Origin: Hungatella sp. | Lineage (GTDB): Bacteria; Bacillota; Clostridia; Lachnospirales; Lachnospiraceae | Reading direction: 5' to 3' | Assembly: GCA_009712635.1 (NCBI GenBank) | Contig: WASS01000015.1 | Span: forward strand, 310,001-374,000 | DNA: 64,000 nt | In this document: positions 9,906-18,429 of the stretch, one piece after another | Layout of the letters: each line of letters starts with the position of its first letter | Position numbering within the stretch: position 1 is the first letter of the stretch | Translations under genes and position numbers: made by a program | The notes under the pieces: generated by a model | Database searches by the model: none | What the model saw: the letters and a program-made list of their open reading frames with translations, nothing else | What the model was told of the DNA's origin: nothing

Positions 9906-9935
9906 CTGTTTTGTTCTGTTTTGTTGTGTTTTGTA
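9906..9935. repeat. Three 10-bp tandem repeats in modA leader
   Basis: CTGTTTTGTT occurs twice head to tail (9906-9915, 9916-9925), followed by GTGTTTTGTA (9926-9935), an 8/10 match. The exact 10-bp period puts each copy on the same face of the helix, and the block starts just downstream of the predicted modA transcription start. It is a good candidate site for the divergent HTH regulator or for metal-dependent repression. Confidence 0.65.
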
Positions 9936-9946
9936 AGTATTCGTTT

Positions 9947-9975
9947 ATTTTAAATGATACACAATTAAAAGTCAA
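9947..9975 (-). promoter_or_regulatory. modA promoter
   Basis: On the minus strand -35 TTGACT (9970-9975), 17-base spacer, -10 TAAAAT (9947-9952). It serves modA-modB-modC-mop. Confidence 0.7.
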
Positions 9976-10056
9976 TATCCCGATATCTTCAGATTATTTC
10001 TTATTTTTCTGGATTAATTAATCAATTTATTTCAACATATCAGTTCTCACCTTTGA

Positions 10057-10085
10057 TTGACAAAAAATAAACCTTGTTATACCAT
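10057..10085 (+). promoter_or_regulatory. Promoter of molybdate-linked regulator
   Basis: -35 TTGACA (10057-10062), 17-base spacer, -10 TACCAT (10080-10085), 34 bases before the regulator ATG. The 80 bases between this and the modA -35 are AT-rich with no clear gene. Confidence 0.5.
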
Positions 10086-10119
10086 AAATAATAATGAGAC
10101 AGGGGAAAGAGGATAACAC

Positions 10120-11097
10120 ATGGAAAAAATTTACAGACCCCAGGAAGTAGCGGATCAGCTAAAAATCAAAAAAGCGACCGTATATGAATTAATTAAGCGG
10201 GGAGAATTAAAATCCGCAAAGGTGGGGAAGCAGATCCGCATCAGCCAGGATCAGCTTGATGAGTATCTCACCAGAACAAACCAGAAGAAAGAAGCGGCCG
10301 GATTTACCAATATTCTGCCTCCCGTTATGGATATCCCCCGTTTTTCAGCCGATCAGGCCAGCAGACAGATGGACTATCTTCTTCATACAAACGGGCTTAT
10401 TATTAACAGTCAGGAATCCAGGACAGTAGAACTGCTTCGCAGTCTGTTAAGTCAGAGAGATAACAGCCTGCCACTCCTTCATTCTTATATGAACGATTAC
10501 AACAGCCTTTATTCTCTTTATTATGAGAAAACCCATATGGCTCTGACTTGTTTTTGCTTTGAACAGTTTGAAGAACGGATCAGCCAGATCAGCCATTTCC
10601 TTCCGGGGAGCGAAGCTGCGGTCATCCATATCTGCACATTAAAAACAGGCTTTTTTGTAAAAGAAGGAAACCCAGATCATATAAGCAGCCCAAAGGATTT
10701 ATGCCGCCCTGAAATTAAATTTCTAAACCGGGAAAAGGGCAATGGCCTGCGAATTTACTTAGACCGGGTACTGACAGAGAAAAAAACAGACAGGTCTCTT
10801 ATTAATGGATACGGGAATGAAAGCCTGTCTCACATGTCTTCTGCCAATGCGGTTGCTTCCGGGCTTGCTGATGTCAGCATGGGAGATCTCTCCCATCTGG
10901 CTGCATATCCCCAGATGGATTTTATCCCTTTAAAAGATGCATCCATGGACCTGGTCATACTTAAATCTGCCATGGAACAGCCGGCATTTAAGGCTCTCCT
11001 TGAAACAATCCGTTCCAGGGAATTTAAAGACAGTCTCCTGCATTTTAACGGCTATGAAACCATACACACAGGAGACGTCAGTTTTACCACACCCTAG
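10120..11097 (+). CDS. Excisionase-type HTH regulator with binding-protein domain
   Basis: 325 residues. Residues 1-55 are an excisionase/MerR-like winged HTH (YRPQEVADQLKIKKATVYEL, then RGELKSAKVGKQIRISQDQL). The remainder resembles the PBP-like domain found in one-component regulators beside molybdate and tungstate transporters (a LysR-like, SBP-derived sensor), though strongly diverged and shorter than a full SBP in its C-terminal part. It is divergent from modA with 275 bases between, so I infer control of the mod operon by intracellular molybdate. The final codons overlap the stop of the convergent MFS gene. DNA-binding target and ligand are not shown by the sequence. Confidence 0.75.
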   Translation: MEKIYRPQEVADQLKIKKATVYELIKRGELKSAKVGKQIRISQDQLDEYLTRTNQKKEAAGFTNILPPVMDIPRFSADQASRQMDYLLHTNGLIINSQESRTVELLRSLLSQRDNSLPLLHSYMNDYNSLYSLYYEKTHMALTCFCFEQFEERISQISHFLPGSEAAVIHICTLKTGFFVKEGNPDHISSPKDLCRPEIKFLNREKGNGLRIYLDRVLTEKKTDRSLINGYGNESLSHMSSANAVASGLADVSMGDLSHLAAYPQMDFIPLKDASMDLVILKSAMEQPAFKALLETIRSREFKDSLLHFNGYETIHTGDVSFTTP

Positions 11098-12251
11098 TTG
11101 TTTTTATTCAAATTTAGATGGGAAATTACAAAAAGTACGCCGCCCAGAGTACACAACAGGCTGCCCCAAAGCATGGCATAGGAAAGATCAGCGGCGGCAG
11201 CCTTCCCAAATATTAGATTGGTTCCCGTCCCGCATGCCTCCCCGATCACTGCATAGATACTAATTACGGTAGCCCGGTCTGAGGAAGTAACCCGGCAATT
11301 TTGCAGCCTGGCCTTTAATGGTCCGAACAGAGAGGACGCAAGCCTTAAAATAATGATGCTAAGAACGGAAAGCAGTCCACTTTTCGTCTGGAAAAGAACC
11401 AGGCAGGACATACCCCCGCATAAAAACAGGGCAATGGTAAAAGGAAGAATCCCCATTTTTTTATTCAGCCGGCAGGACCACATTCCACCTGCAATTCCTG
11501 ACAATGTGACCATAATAAAAACATAGCCCATTGTCTTTGGCTCCAGCCCGCATTTCACATACTGCAGCTGGTTTAAAAAGACAGTGATCGTCTGATTTGT
11601 CTCCTCAAGCAGTGTAATTCCCACCATACCAAGAAGAAAATACCGGTCTTTTACCACATCAAGAAAGGTGTGAAAAAAATGCATGCTGCTTTTTTTCTCT
11701 TTCTCCGGCTCTTTTACTTCTTTTAATCCAAAAACAAGAACGGCTGCTACTCCATATGCAGCCATGGTTAATAAACCTGCCTGCCTGTAATTTTCCCCAA
11801 TAAATAGAGAATAGGAAAGAGAAGCAAAAAGCAGACCCGCCATTCCTAAGGACTGGTAAATCCCAAATACCTGCTGACTTTCTTCCTCCCTGCAGGAAAG
11901 ATAGAGAATGCTTAAATCACAGCCCGACATTCCTGCCATCACCACACTGAGCAGCAGTCGCTCCAGCAAAAACATACCAAACCCGTCCGCTTTCCAGAAA
12001 ACCACCTTGGAAATAAAATAGACTCCGCAGGTGATAATCATGGTCCTTCTATATCCGATCCGGTCCGCGACCAGTCCCCAGGGCATCTCAAGAGCAATAC
12101 AAAGAGCAAGAGAAATGCTTTCGATTACTGTAATTTGAAACACACTGACACCTGCTGCCTGTCTGTAGAGAGTGGCCACAGGTCCATAAAATACCAGTCC
12201 CTGTAGAAAGGAAATGGCATAAAGCAAATATATATTTTTTTTATCTTTCAT
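11094..12251 (-). CDS. MFS transporter
   Basis: 385 residues with about 12 hydrophobic segments, in two halves separated by a charged loop (KEVKEPEKEKKSS near residue 190). The first half has the MFS loop 2-3 motif as GLVADRIGYRRTMI. The substrate cannot be read from sequence; the family includes drug exporters and sugar permeases. TTGGAG lies 6 bases before ATG. It is monocistronic, convergent with the molybdate regulator, and its promoter (12426-12454) carries an inverted repeat over the -10, so it is probably repressed by an unlinked regulator. Confidence 0.8.
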   Translation of the reverse strand: MKDKKNIYLLYAISFLQGLVFYGPVATLYRQAAGVSVFQITVIESISLALCIALEMPWGLVADRIGYRRTMIITCGVYFISKVVFWKADGFGMFLLERLLLSVVMAGMSGCDLSILYLSCREEESQQVFGIYQSLGMAGLLFASLSYSLFIGENYRQAGLLTMAAYGVAAVLVFGLKEVKEPEKEKKSSMHFFHTFLDVVKDRYFLLGMVGITLLEETNQTITVFLNQLQYVKCGLEPKTMGYVFIMVTLSGIAGGMWSCRLNKKMGILPFTIALFLCGGMSCLVLFQTKSGLLSVLSIIILRLASSLFGPLKARLQNCRVTSSDRATVISIYAVIGEACGTGTNLIFGKAAAADLSYAMLWGSLLCTLGGVLFVISHLNLNKNN

Positions 12252-12408
12252 ATTTTCTCCAATGATCCGTATTTACAAAATAACAGGTACCAAAAATAAG
12301 CTCTGTTTTCACAGTGCTTTTTTAATACCAGTCTTCTATAAATTTTTTCTACGTGGGATCATATAATGAGAAAATAGATAATGGCATAAATCTGCCCTCC
12401 GAATTTCG

Positions 12409-12429
12409 TAGTGAATTACTTTGTCACTA
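12409..12429. promoter_or_regulatory. Inverted repeat over MFS promoter -10
   Basis: TAGTGA-N9-TCACTA, perfect 6-bp arms at 12409-12414 and 12424-12429, overlapping the -10 and start region of the MFS promoter. It looks like a repressor site. Confidence 0.5.
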
Positions 12430-12454
12430 TATCATGAAAACGGATGCATGTAAA
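12426..12454 (-). promoter_or_regulatory. MFS transporter promoter
   Basis: On the minus strand -35 TTTACA (12449-12454), 17-base spacer, -10 TATAGT (12426-12431). The leader to the ATG is about 170 bases. Confidence 0.6.
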
Positions 12455-12478
12455 GAAGAGACAAACTATTAGTAACAA

Positions 12479-12507
12479 TTGACAGTAAGATTCAATAGGA
12501 GTAAGAT
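12479..12507 (+). promoter_or_regulatory. Promoter of antiporter gene
   Basis: -35 TTGACA (12479-12484), 17-base spacer, -10 TAAGAT (12502-12507), 40 bases before ATG 12548, which AAAGGAGG precedes. Confidence 0.6.
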
Positions 12508-12547
12508 GAATTTTGTTGATCTTATATAATTAAAAGGAGGGGTTTGT

Positions 12548-13789
12548 ATGGATTACAGCTTTTTGTTAAATCTCACAATTATTCTTTTAAGCACTAAGGT
12601 TTTAGGTCTTGTAACGCGGAAGTTTCACATGCCGCAGGTAGTAGGAGCACTGTTAGCGGGGGTGATTCTTGGTCCTGCCATGCTGGGCACACTCCATGAA
12701 ACCGAATTCCTTGACAAGCTGGCGGAAATTGGTGTGATTGTCCTCATGTTCTGCGCTGGTCTGGAGACAGATACCGCAGAATTAAAAAAGAGTGGTAAAT
12801 CAGCATTTATCATTGCACTGATCGGTGTCATCGTTCCTTTATTCGGCGGCTTCGCTGTTGCTTCTTTCTTTAACCGTCCTGGCGTTATTTCTTCCGATGC
12901 CACCTGCTCTTTATTTCTTCAGAATATGTTTATCGGAGTGATTCTCACTGCGACCTCTGTAAGCATTACAGCGGAAACCTTAAAAGAAATCGGTAAGATA
13001 AAGACCCATTCTGGCAACGCTATTCTGGGAGCCGCCATTATTGATGATGTGCTGGGAATCATCGCACTTACCATTATTACAAGCACCACCGATCCCAATG
13101 TCAATCTGTTTGCTGTCTTATTGAAAATCGCCGCGTTCTTTGTCTTTTCTGGTATCGGCGGCGTTCTGATCTATAAAGCATATTCCCGTTGGAGCAACGA
13201 CGCGGAACGTGGCTTACAACGCCATGCAATCGCTGCTTTTTGTCTCTGTCTTCTCATGTCTTACATCGCAGAACACTTTTTCGGCGTGGCCGATATTACA
13301 GGAGCCTACATAGCCGGAGTTATCATATCCAATACCCAGAAATCCCAGTTCCTGACCTCTAAATTTGATACCCTGTCCTATCTTCTGCTTTCACCGGTAT
13401 TTTTTGCAAGCATTGGACTTAAGGTGGAACTCCCGTCCATGACACCAGCAATTATTCTTTTTGCATTTCTTTTAACACTAACTGCCATACTAACAAAAGT
13501 AATCGGCTGCGGAATCGGAGCCAAGATCTGCGGTTATAAGAATTATCAGAGCATCCGAATCGGGGTTGGTATGATTTCCAGAGGAGAAGTCGCTCTGATT
13601 GTTGCAGGAAAAGGACAACAGCTTGGACTTCTTAGCGGTGATTTTCTGGGACCAGTGGTTCTTGTTGTCATTATAACCACAATAATCACACCTATCGTGT
13701 TAAAACCTGTCTTTCGCATTGGTCCTTCTGTGCCCTTTACAGAAACCAGACTGGGAGAAAATTACGAAGAAGTTTCCAAATACAGGTAA
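12548..13789 (+). CDS. CPA2-family cation:proton antiporter
   Basis: 413 residues, about 12-13 membrane segments, a Na+/H+ exchanger-domain protein of the CPA2 (KefB/NapA-like) family. Conserved blocks are visible: MPQVVGALLAGVILGP near the N-terminus, TATSVSITAETLKEIG, then GAAIIDDVLGIIALT, whose paired aspartates match the ion-binding site of NapA-like antiporters. It ends shortly after the last membrane segment and lacks the TrkA-N/RCK domain that gates KefB/KefC. A terminator follows (13815-13838), so it may be its own unit, but the next two genes lie 160 bases downstream on the same strand. Na+ versus K+ selectivity is unknown. Confidence 0.88.
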   Translation: MDYSFLLNLTIILLSTKVLGLVTRKFHMPQVVGALLAGVILGPAMLGTLHETEFLDKLAEIGVIVLMFCAGLETDTAELKKSGKSAFIIALIGVIVPLFGGFAVASFFNRPGVISSDATCSLFLQNMFIGVILTATSVSITAETLKEIGKIKTHSGNAILGAAIIDDVLGIIALTIITSTTDPNVNLFAVLLKIAAFFVFSGIGGVLIYKAYSRWSNDAERGLQRHAIAAFCLCLLMSYIAEHFFGVADITGAYIAGVIISNTQKSQFLTSKFDTLSYLLLSPVFFASIGLKVELPSMTPAIILFAFLLTLTAILTKVIGCGIGAKICGYKNYQSIRIGVGMISRGEVALIVAGKGQQLGLLSGDFLGPVVLVVIITTIITPIVLKPVFRIGPSVPFTETRLGENYEEVSKYR

Positions 13790-13814
13790 TCGTTAACAAA
13801 GCTCTAACAAAATT

Positions 13815-13838
13815 ATAGTTGCACTCGCAACTATTTTT
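13815..13838 (+). terminator. Terminator after antiporter gene
   Basis: ATAGTTGC-ACTC-GCAACTAT, 8-bp perfect stem followed by a run of T. Downstream is a TATAAT at about 13852-13857 that may serve the DUF1538 gene; no clear -35 accompanies it. Confidence 0.75.
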
Positions 13839-13949
13839 GTGTTACACTTAATATAATCGAATAGAGCCAGAGTTGTAAAGGCATGAATTTTGCTCCATTT
13901 CATCTTTTGCACCACTGACTCAAAAAAACGGACAACAGGAGGTATTCGC

Positions 13950-15491
13950 TTGAATCAAAAACTAAAGGAAAAAATTATTGAATCCCTTTCATCTGTACTG
14001 CCCGTTACATGCATTGTGCTGATTTTGTGTATAACCATTACACCTATGCCGCTTGATCCGCTGATGCTGTTTCTGGTAGGTGCAACCTTACTCATTGTCG
14101 GAATGGGCTTTTTTACACTTGGTGTAGATATGTCCATGATGATCATCGGAGAAAAAGTAGGAAACCATCTGGCAAAATCAAAAAAATTACCTATCATTGT
14201 TTTTGCCTGCTTCATCATTGGTTTTATCATTACCATTGCTGAACCAGATCTTCAGGTTCTGGCTGGTCAGACCCCTGCAGTACCTGATATGGTACTGATT
14301 CTTTCAGTCGCAGCCGGTGTAGGAATCTTCCTCGCCCTGGCATTTTTAAGAACTCTGCTGGGCTGGAATTTATCAAAGCTTCTTCTGATCTGCTATGGAG
14401 TACTCTTTGTTATCGCAATTTTTGTTCCAAAAGATTTTCTGGCTGTGGCTTTTGACTCCGGAGGTGTAACAACCGGACCTATTACCGTTCCATTTATCAT
14501 GGCTCTTGGCGTGGGTCTTTCCTCTGTTGGAAGGAGTAAAAATTCAGGCAGCGACAGCTTTGGTCTTGTGGCCCTCTGCTCTGTAGGACCGATTCTTTCA
14601 GTCATGATTCTGGGGTTACTCTATGGCTCCTCTTCCAGCAGCTATGAACCCACGGTAATTCCTGCCTTCACCAACTCACAGGATCTGTGGCTGGCTTTTC
14701 AACATGAACTTCCGGTTTATGCAAAGGAAGTTTTTCTGGCTTTGTTTCCCATTCTTTTATTTTTTGTAGTTTTCCAGATATTTTTCTTAAAACTCAGACA
14801 AAGACAGATTATTAAAATACTGATGGGAATGCTGTATTCCTACATTGGACTCACACTATTTTTAACCGGTGTCAATGTTGGATTTATGCCTGCCGGTAAT
14901 TATCTGGGAAAACAGCTGGCTTCTCTACCCTTTAATTGGATTATGATTCCCATCGGCATGCTGATCGGTTACTATATTGTAAAAGCAGAACCAGCTGTTC
15001 TAGTATTAAATAAACAGGTAGAAGAGATAACAGGAGGCGCCATTTCAGAAAAAACCATGATGACAGGATTATCGGTAGGTATGTCTGTTTCTTTGGGATT
15101 ATCTGTCATAAGGATTTTAACAGGCCTCCCCCTTCTTGCACTTTTAATCCCCGGATATGCGCTGGCACTGGGTCTTTCCTTTGTTGTGCCACCCATCTTT
15201 ACCTCTATCGCATTTGACTCCGGCGGTGTGGCTTCCGGTCCCATGACAGCTACCTTCCTGCTTCCCTTTGCAATGGGCGCATGTGAAGCAGTGGGCGGTA
15301 ACATTGTGACTGATGCCTTTGGTATCGTTGCCATGGTAGCCATGACCCCCTTAATCACCATTCAGCTGATCGGTGTGATTTACCATTTTAAAACGAAGAA
15401 ATCCAGTTCTCTTGCAGGGGTTGCCTCTATTGATATGGAACTGGAATTTATCGAATTAGGAAAGGATGAAGCAGATGACTTCCAATCATAA
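13950..15491 (+). CDS. Duplicated DUF1538 membrane protein
   Basis: 513 residues, about 12-14 membrane segments. Start is TTG 13950: GGAGG lies 7 bases upstream, while the codon at 13890 has no such site. The protein is an internal tandem repeat: each half carries an AEPxxxVL..Q motif (AEPDLQVLAGQ near 97, AEPAVLVLNKQ near 355) followed by an FDSGGV(T/A)(T/S)GP(I/M)T motif (near 167 and 425) and a DxFG(L/I)VA stretch. That matches DUF1538, a family without assigned substrate as far as I know. The inverted-repeat-like two-half layout suggests a transporter or channel. It overlaps the PII-like gene by 17 bases, so the two are translationally coupled. Confidence 0.85.
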   Translation: MNQKLKEKIIESLSSVLPVTCIVLILCITITPMPLDPLMLFLVGATLLIVGMGFFTLGVDMSMMIIGEKVGNHLAKSKKLPIIVFACFIIGFIITIAEPDLQVLAGQTPAVPDMVLILSVAAGVGIFLALAFLRTLLGWNLSKLLLICYGVLFVIAIFVPKDFLAVAFDSGGVTTGPITVPFIMALGVGLSSVGRSKNSGSDSFGLVALCSVGPILSVMILGLLYGSSSSSYEPTVIPAFTNSQDLWLAFQHELPVYAKEVFLALFPILLFFVVFQIFFLKLRQRQIIKILMGMLYSYIGLTLFLTGVNVGFMPAGNYLGKQLASLPFNWIMIPIGMLIGYYIVKAEPAVLVLNKQVEEITGGAISEKTMMTGLSVGMSVSLGLSVIRILTGLPLLALLIPGYALALGLSFVVPPIFTSIAFDSGGVASGPMTATFLLPFAMGACEAVGGNIVTDAFGIVAMVAMTPLITIQLIGVIYHFKTKKSSSLAGVASIDMELEFIELGKDEADDFQS

Positions 15492-16185
15492 AGTTTACTG
15501 GATTACGGTTATTGTAGACCGTGGAAAAGGCGAAAAAGCTGCTTCCGTTTTCAAAGAATACAATCAGGAACTGCTGCTTAACGTCAGAGGACATGGAACA
15601 GCAAGTTCTGCAATTAAAGATTGCCTTGGGCTTGATGAGCCGGAAAAGGACCTGGTAATCGGAGTGGTTGATCAGTCAGCCTCCCAAAGCCTTATATCCG
15701 CGCTTCATAAAAAACTGGAGCTGGATAACCCTGGATACGGTATCGTATTCACCATTTCTCTGTCAGGAATCAGTGCCGCGGCTTCAAACCTGCTTAACTC
15801 CGGCATTGCAGGCAATGAGAACCATTTATCTACAGATTATCACAAGGAGGATCATCCTATGTCAGATACAAACGCGTATGAATTAATTGCATCCGTCATA
15901 AATACAGACCTTTCAAACCCTATTATGGAATCCGCACGAAATGCAGGCTGTAAAGGCGGCACACTAATAAAAGCAAGAGAACTGGGCGGAGATTCTACCA
16001 GCAAACTGTTTGGTATGACCGTCTCAAATGAAAAAGAAATTCTTCTGATGCTGGTGCCTAAAGCTGATAAACAGGCAATATTAAAATCCATTTGCGAAAC
16101 CGTATTAAAAGAAACAGGAGAACATGCCATTGCATTCTCTCTTCCAGTCAATGATGTCGCTGGTTTAAGCACACTTATGAAATAA
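15475..16185 (+). CDS. Tandem PII-like protein
   Basis: 237 residues from ATG 15475 inside the end of the DUF1538 gene; AAAGG about 9 bases upstream supports this start over ATG 15466. Two PII/GlnB-like halves: 8-105 (KVYWITVIVDRGKGEKAASV, then NVRGHGTASSAIKDCLGL and GYGIVFTISL) and about 135-235 (YELIASVINTDLSNPIMESA, GCKGGTLIKAREL, AIAFSLPV). Each half follows the PII beta-alpha-beta repeat, but the canonical T-loop uridylylation tyrosine motif is absent. It probably binds a nucleotide or metabolite and gates the coupled DUF1538 membrane protein, as GlnK does AmtB. That role is inference from overlap and fold only. Confidence 0.75.
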   Translation: MTSNHKVYWITVIVDRGKGEKAASVFKEYNQELLLNVRGHGTASSAIKDCLGLDEPEKDLVIGVVDQSASQSLISALHKKLELDNPGYGIVFTISLSGISAAASNLLNSGIAGNENHLSTDYHKEDHPMSDTNAYELIASVINTDLSNPIMESARNAGCKGGTLIKARELGGDSTSKLFGMTVSNEKEILLMLVPKADKQAILKSICETVLKETGEHAIAFSLPVNDVAGLSTLMK

Positions 16186-16200
16186 TCAGCCTCTGCTTTC

Positions 16201-16229
16201 TTGACACTGTGGCTCTAAACTCTTATAAT
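16201..16229 (+). promoter_or_regulatory. blaI promoter
   Basis: Consensus sigma-A promoter: TTGACA (16201-16206), 17-base spacer, TATAAT (16224-16229). Confidence 0.85.
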
Positions 16230-16236
16230 ATATGTA

Positions 16237-16248
16237 TTACAGTTGTAA
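16237..16248. promoter_or_regulatory. BlaI operator of blaI-blaR1
   Basis: TTACAGTTGTAA, a perfect match to the TTACA-NN-TGTAA dyad bound by BlaI/MecI repressors, placed 7 bases after the -10, at the transcription start. It indicates autoregulation. Confidence 0.85.
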
Positions 16249-16264
16249 GAACAGGAGAATGAGT

Positions 16265-16648
16265 ATGAGCCACCTTCCGCAAATTTCTGAGGCAGAATAT
16301 GAAGTGATGAAGGTACTTTGGAGGTATGCTCCAATTAACACCAACGAGGTAACTGAAAAACTAATCCAGACAACCGACTGGAATCCCAAGACGATTCACA
16401 CCCTGTTAAAGAGACTGGTTCAAAAGGGGGCTGCTACCTACACCAAGGAAAGCCGTGTTTTTATTTATACTCCTCTTATTAAAGAGGACGACTATCTGAA
16501 GAAGGAAAACAGCCACTTTTTAAACCGGTTCTATAACGGCAGCATATCAGGTATGGTAACAAACTACATGAACAGCAATCATATATCCAACGAGGATTTA
16601 GACGAGCTGAAAAAGCTTCTTTTTAAGGAACATGAGGAGGAAACATAA
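16265..16648 (+). CDS. blaI: BlaI/MecI-family transcriptional repressor
   Basis: 127 residues, the usual length. Winged-helix repressor that binds bla/mec dyads as a dimer and is cleaved when BlaR1 senses a beta-lactam. The signature start LPQISEAEYEVMKVLWRYAP is followed by TDWNPKTIHTLLKRLVQKGA, the recognition helix region. A basic/coiled C-terminal dimer region completes it. ATG 16265 is chosen because AGGAG lies 7 bases upstream; an ATG at 16259 is only one base from it. One base separates its stop from blaR1. A consensus operator lies over its own start site. Confidence 0.93.
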   Translation: MSHLPQISEAEYEVMKVLWRYAPINTNEVTEKLIQTTDWNPKTIHTLLKRLVQKGAATYTKESRVFIYTPLIKEDDYLKKENSHFLNRFYNGSISGMVTNYMNSNHISNEDLDELKKLLFKEHEEET

Positions 16649-16649
16649 T

Positions 16650-18428
16650 ATGCTTCTTTCCCTTATGATCCGTCTTATAATAAACAGCGTTGTGATAATT
16701 CTGTCATTCGGAATAATCCTGCTGATCAAAGAACTATTTAAAAATCATCTCACCTGGAAAGCACAATACAGAATCTGGTATTACCTGCTGCTTGTACTGA
16801 TCTTTCCTTTTCTCCCCTCCTCCATGATCCATGCAGGGCTTCGTTTATTAAGACTTTCTGGAGGCAGTGTCTCACCTGTCAAAGTAATGACTCCCACGTT
16901 TGCCAATGATGCCGGTATTTCCAGCTTTATACAAGATTTCTCCATATCCGTCAGCCGAAGCCGTATCTTTCATCTTCCTGCTTTTCTGCCTTATGTATGG
17001 GGACTGGGAATTGGTATTATGTCAATCCTTAATCTTATTTCCGACATTAAAATCAGACGAATCAGGCAGGCCAGCCTCTCTCTCCAAAACAGACAGATCA
17101 GAGAACTGTTTGACTGCTGCCTCCGTGAAATGAATATAAAAAAGAAAATTCCCCTTTACAGCAGCGCATATATAAGTTCTCCCATGGCTGCCGGTTTAGT
17201 AAAACCGGTAATTATACTGCCCATCCATATGCTTTCAGAATTTACAGAAGAAGAGATTCGCTTTATTCTCCTTCACGAACTGACCCATATTAAGCACAGA
17301 GATCTTTTTCTTAACCGTTTCCTGGCTCTTTTACAGGCACTGTACTGGTATCATCCAGTCGTCTGGATTGGACTAAGAGAGATGAGGAAGGATCAGGAAG
17401 TTGGTTGTGATCTGTCCGTTTTGTCCATGTTAGAAGAAAACAGCTATCTGGATTATGGAAAAACCCTGATTCGTTTTGCGGAAACTATAGTAAGACGGCT
17501 TTCTTTTGCCTCCCAAATCGCAGGCTCTGAAAAAGAGATCAGGAGAAGAATCCGCTGCATTGCTTCTTACCGCAAAGAATCCAGATGGAAACAATTAAAA
17601 AGCCGGTTTTTACTCACCGTAACCAGTCTGTTGCTGCTGGCTTTTATACCTGTCATGTCTGTCAATGCATCCAGCGGTTCCATTTACCCTTTTTATCCTG
17701 AACATATGAAACAGCTGGATTTAGACTCTTGTTTTTACGGTTATGAGGGTAGTTTTGTACTTTACGGAATTAATTCTCATCAATATTATATTTATAATCA
17801 GAAAGCCGGAATAACCAGGATTTCTCCCGACTCTACATACAAAATATACAGCGCGCTGTGTGCACTGGAACAGGGAGTGATCACTCCTGGTTCCTCTTAT
17901 ATAAAATGGGACGGATCTGTGTTCCCCTTTGAAGCCTGGAATCAGGATCAGAACCTGAATACTGCCATGAGCCGTTCTGTTAACTGGTATTTTAAAGCTT
18001 TGGATGAGGAAAGCGGCATATCCGCATTAAAAAGCTGCATCGGTCGACTGGAATATGGAAATCAGGATTTATCAGGAGGAATCGGCAGCTACTGGCTGGA
18101 GTCTTCGTTGAAAATCTCTCCAGTAGAACAGGTGGAGCTCTTAACCCGGCTTTGCCAGGGAACTCTCCCGTTTCAACCGGATCATATTAAAGCCGTTAAG
18201 GATTCCCTTTATATTTCTGCCAGCCAGGGTGTTTCATTATACGGTAAAACCGGAACCGGCAATATAAACGGCCAGGATGTCAATGGCTGGTTTATCGGTT
18301 TTGCACAGTCCCAGGATGAAACTTATGTGTTCTCCACCAACATTCAAAGTGATCATTCCGCCAACGGGCGCACTGCCGCAGCCATTACACTGGGCATTTT
18401 AGAGAGCCAGAATATTTACAGACAGTAA
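16650..18428 (+). CDS. blaR1: BlaR1-type beta-lactam sensor, M56 peptidase plus sensor domain
   Basis: 592 residues. Membrane sensor-protease that detects beta-lactams outside and triggers BlaI cleavage inside. Four membrane segments flank a cytoplasmic M56 zinc protease domain with HELTHIKHRD (HExxH, near residue 216). The extracellular C-terminal domain is penicillin-binding-like with all three motifs: STYK (SxxK, about residue 402), SVN (SxN) and YGKTGTGN (KTG). So this is a complete BlaR1, unlike the many M56 proteins lacking a sensor. ATG 16650 has GAGGAGG 9 bases upstream, within the end of blaI. Coupled to blaI and ended by a strong hairpin. Confidence 0.93.
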   Translation: MLLSLMIRLIINSVVIILSFGIILLIKELFKNHLTWKAQYRIWYYLLLVLIFPFLPSSMIHAGLRLLRLSGGSVSPVKVMTPTFANDAGISSFIQDFSISVSRSRIFHLPAFLPYVWGLGIGIMSILNLISDIKIRRIRQASLSLQNRQIRELFDCCLREMNIKKKIPLYSSAYISSPMAAGLVKPVIILPIHMLSEFTEEEIRFILLHELTHIKHRDLFLNRFLALLQALYWYHPVVWIGLREMRKDQEVGCDLSVLSMLEENSYLDYGKTLIRFAETIVRRLSFASQIAGSEKEIRRRIRCIASYRKESRWKQLKSRFLLTVTSLLLLAFIPVMSVNASSGSIYPFYPEHMKQLDLDSCFYGYEGSFVLYGINSHQYYIYNQKAGITRISPDSTYKIYSALCALEQGVITPGSSYIKWDGSVFPFEAWNQDQNLNTAMSRSVNWYFKALDEESGISALKSCIGRLEYGNQDLSGGIGSYWLESSLKISPVEQVELLTRLCQGTLPFQPDHIKAVKDSLYISASQGVSLYGKTGTGNINGQDVNGWFIGFAQSQDETYVFSTNIQSDHSANGRTAAAITLGILESQNIYRQ

Positions 18429-18429
18429 A

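Noticed and set aside
13890-13949. Upstream start for the DUF1538 gene
   Set aside because: No ribosome site; the extra residues are unlike the family, and TTG 13950 has GGAGG at the right distance.
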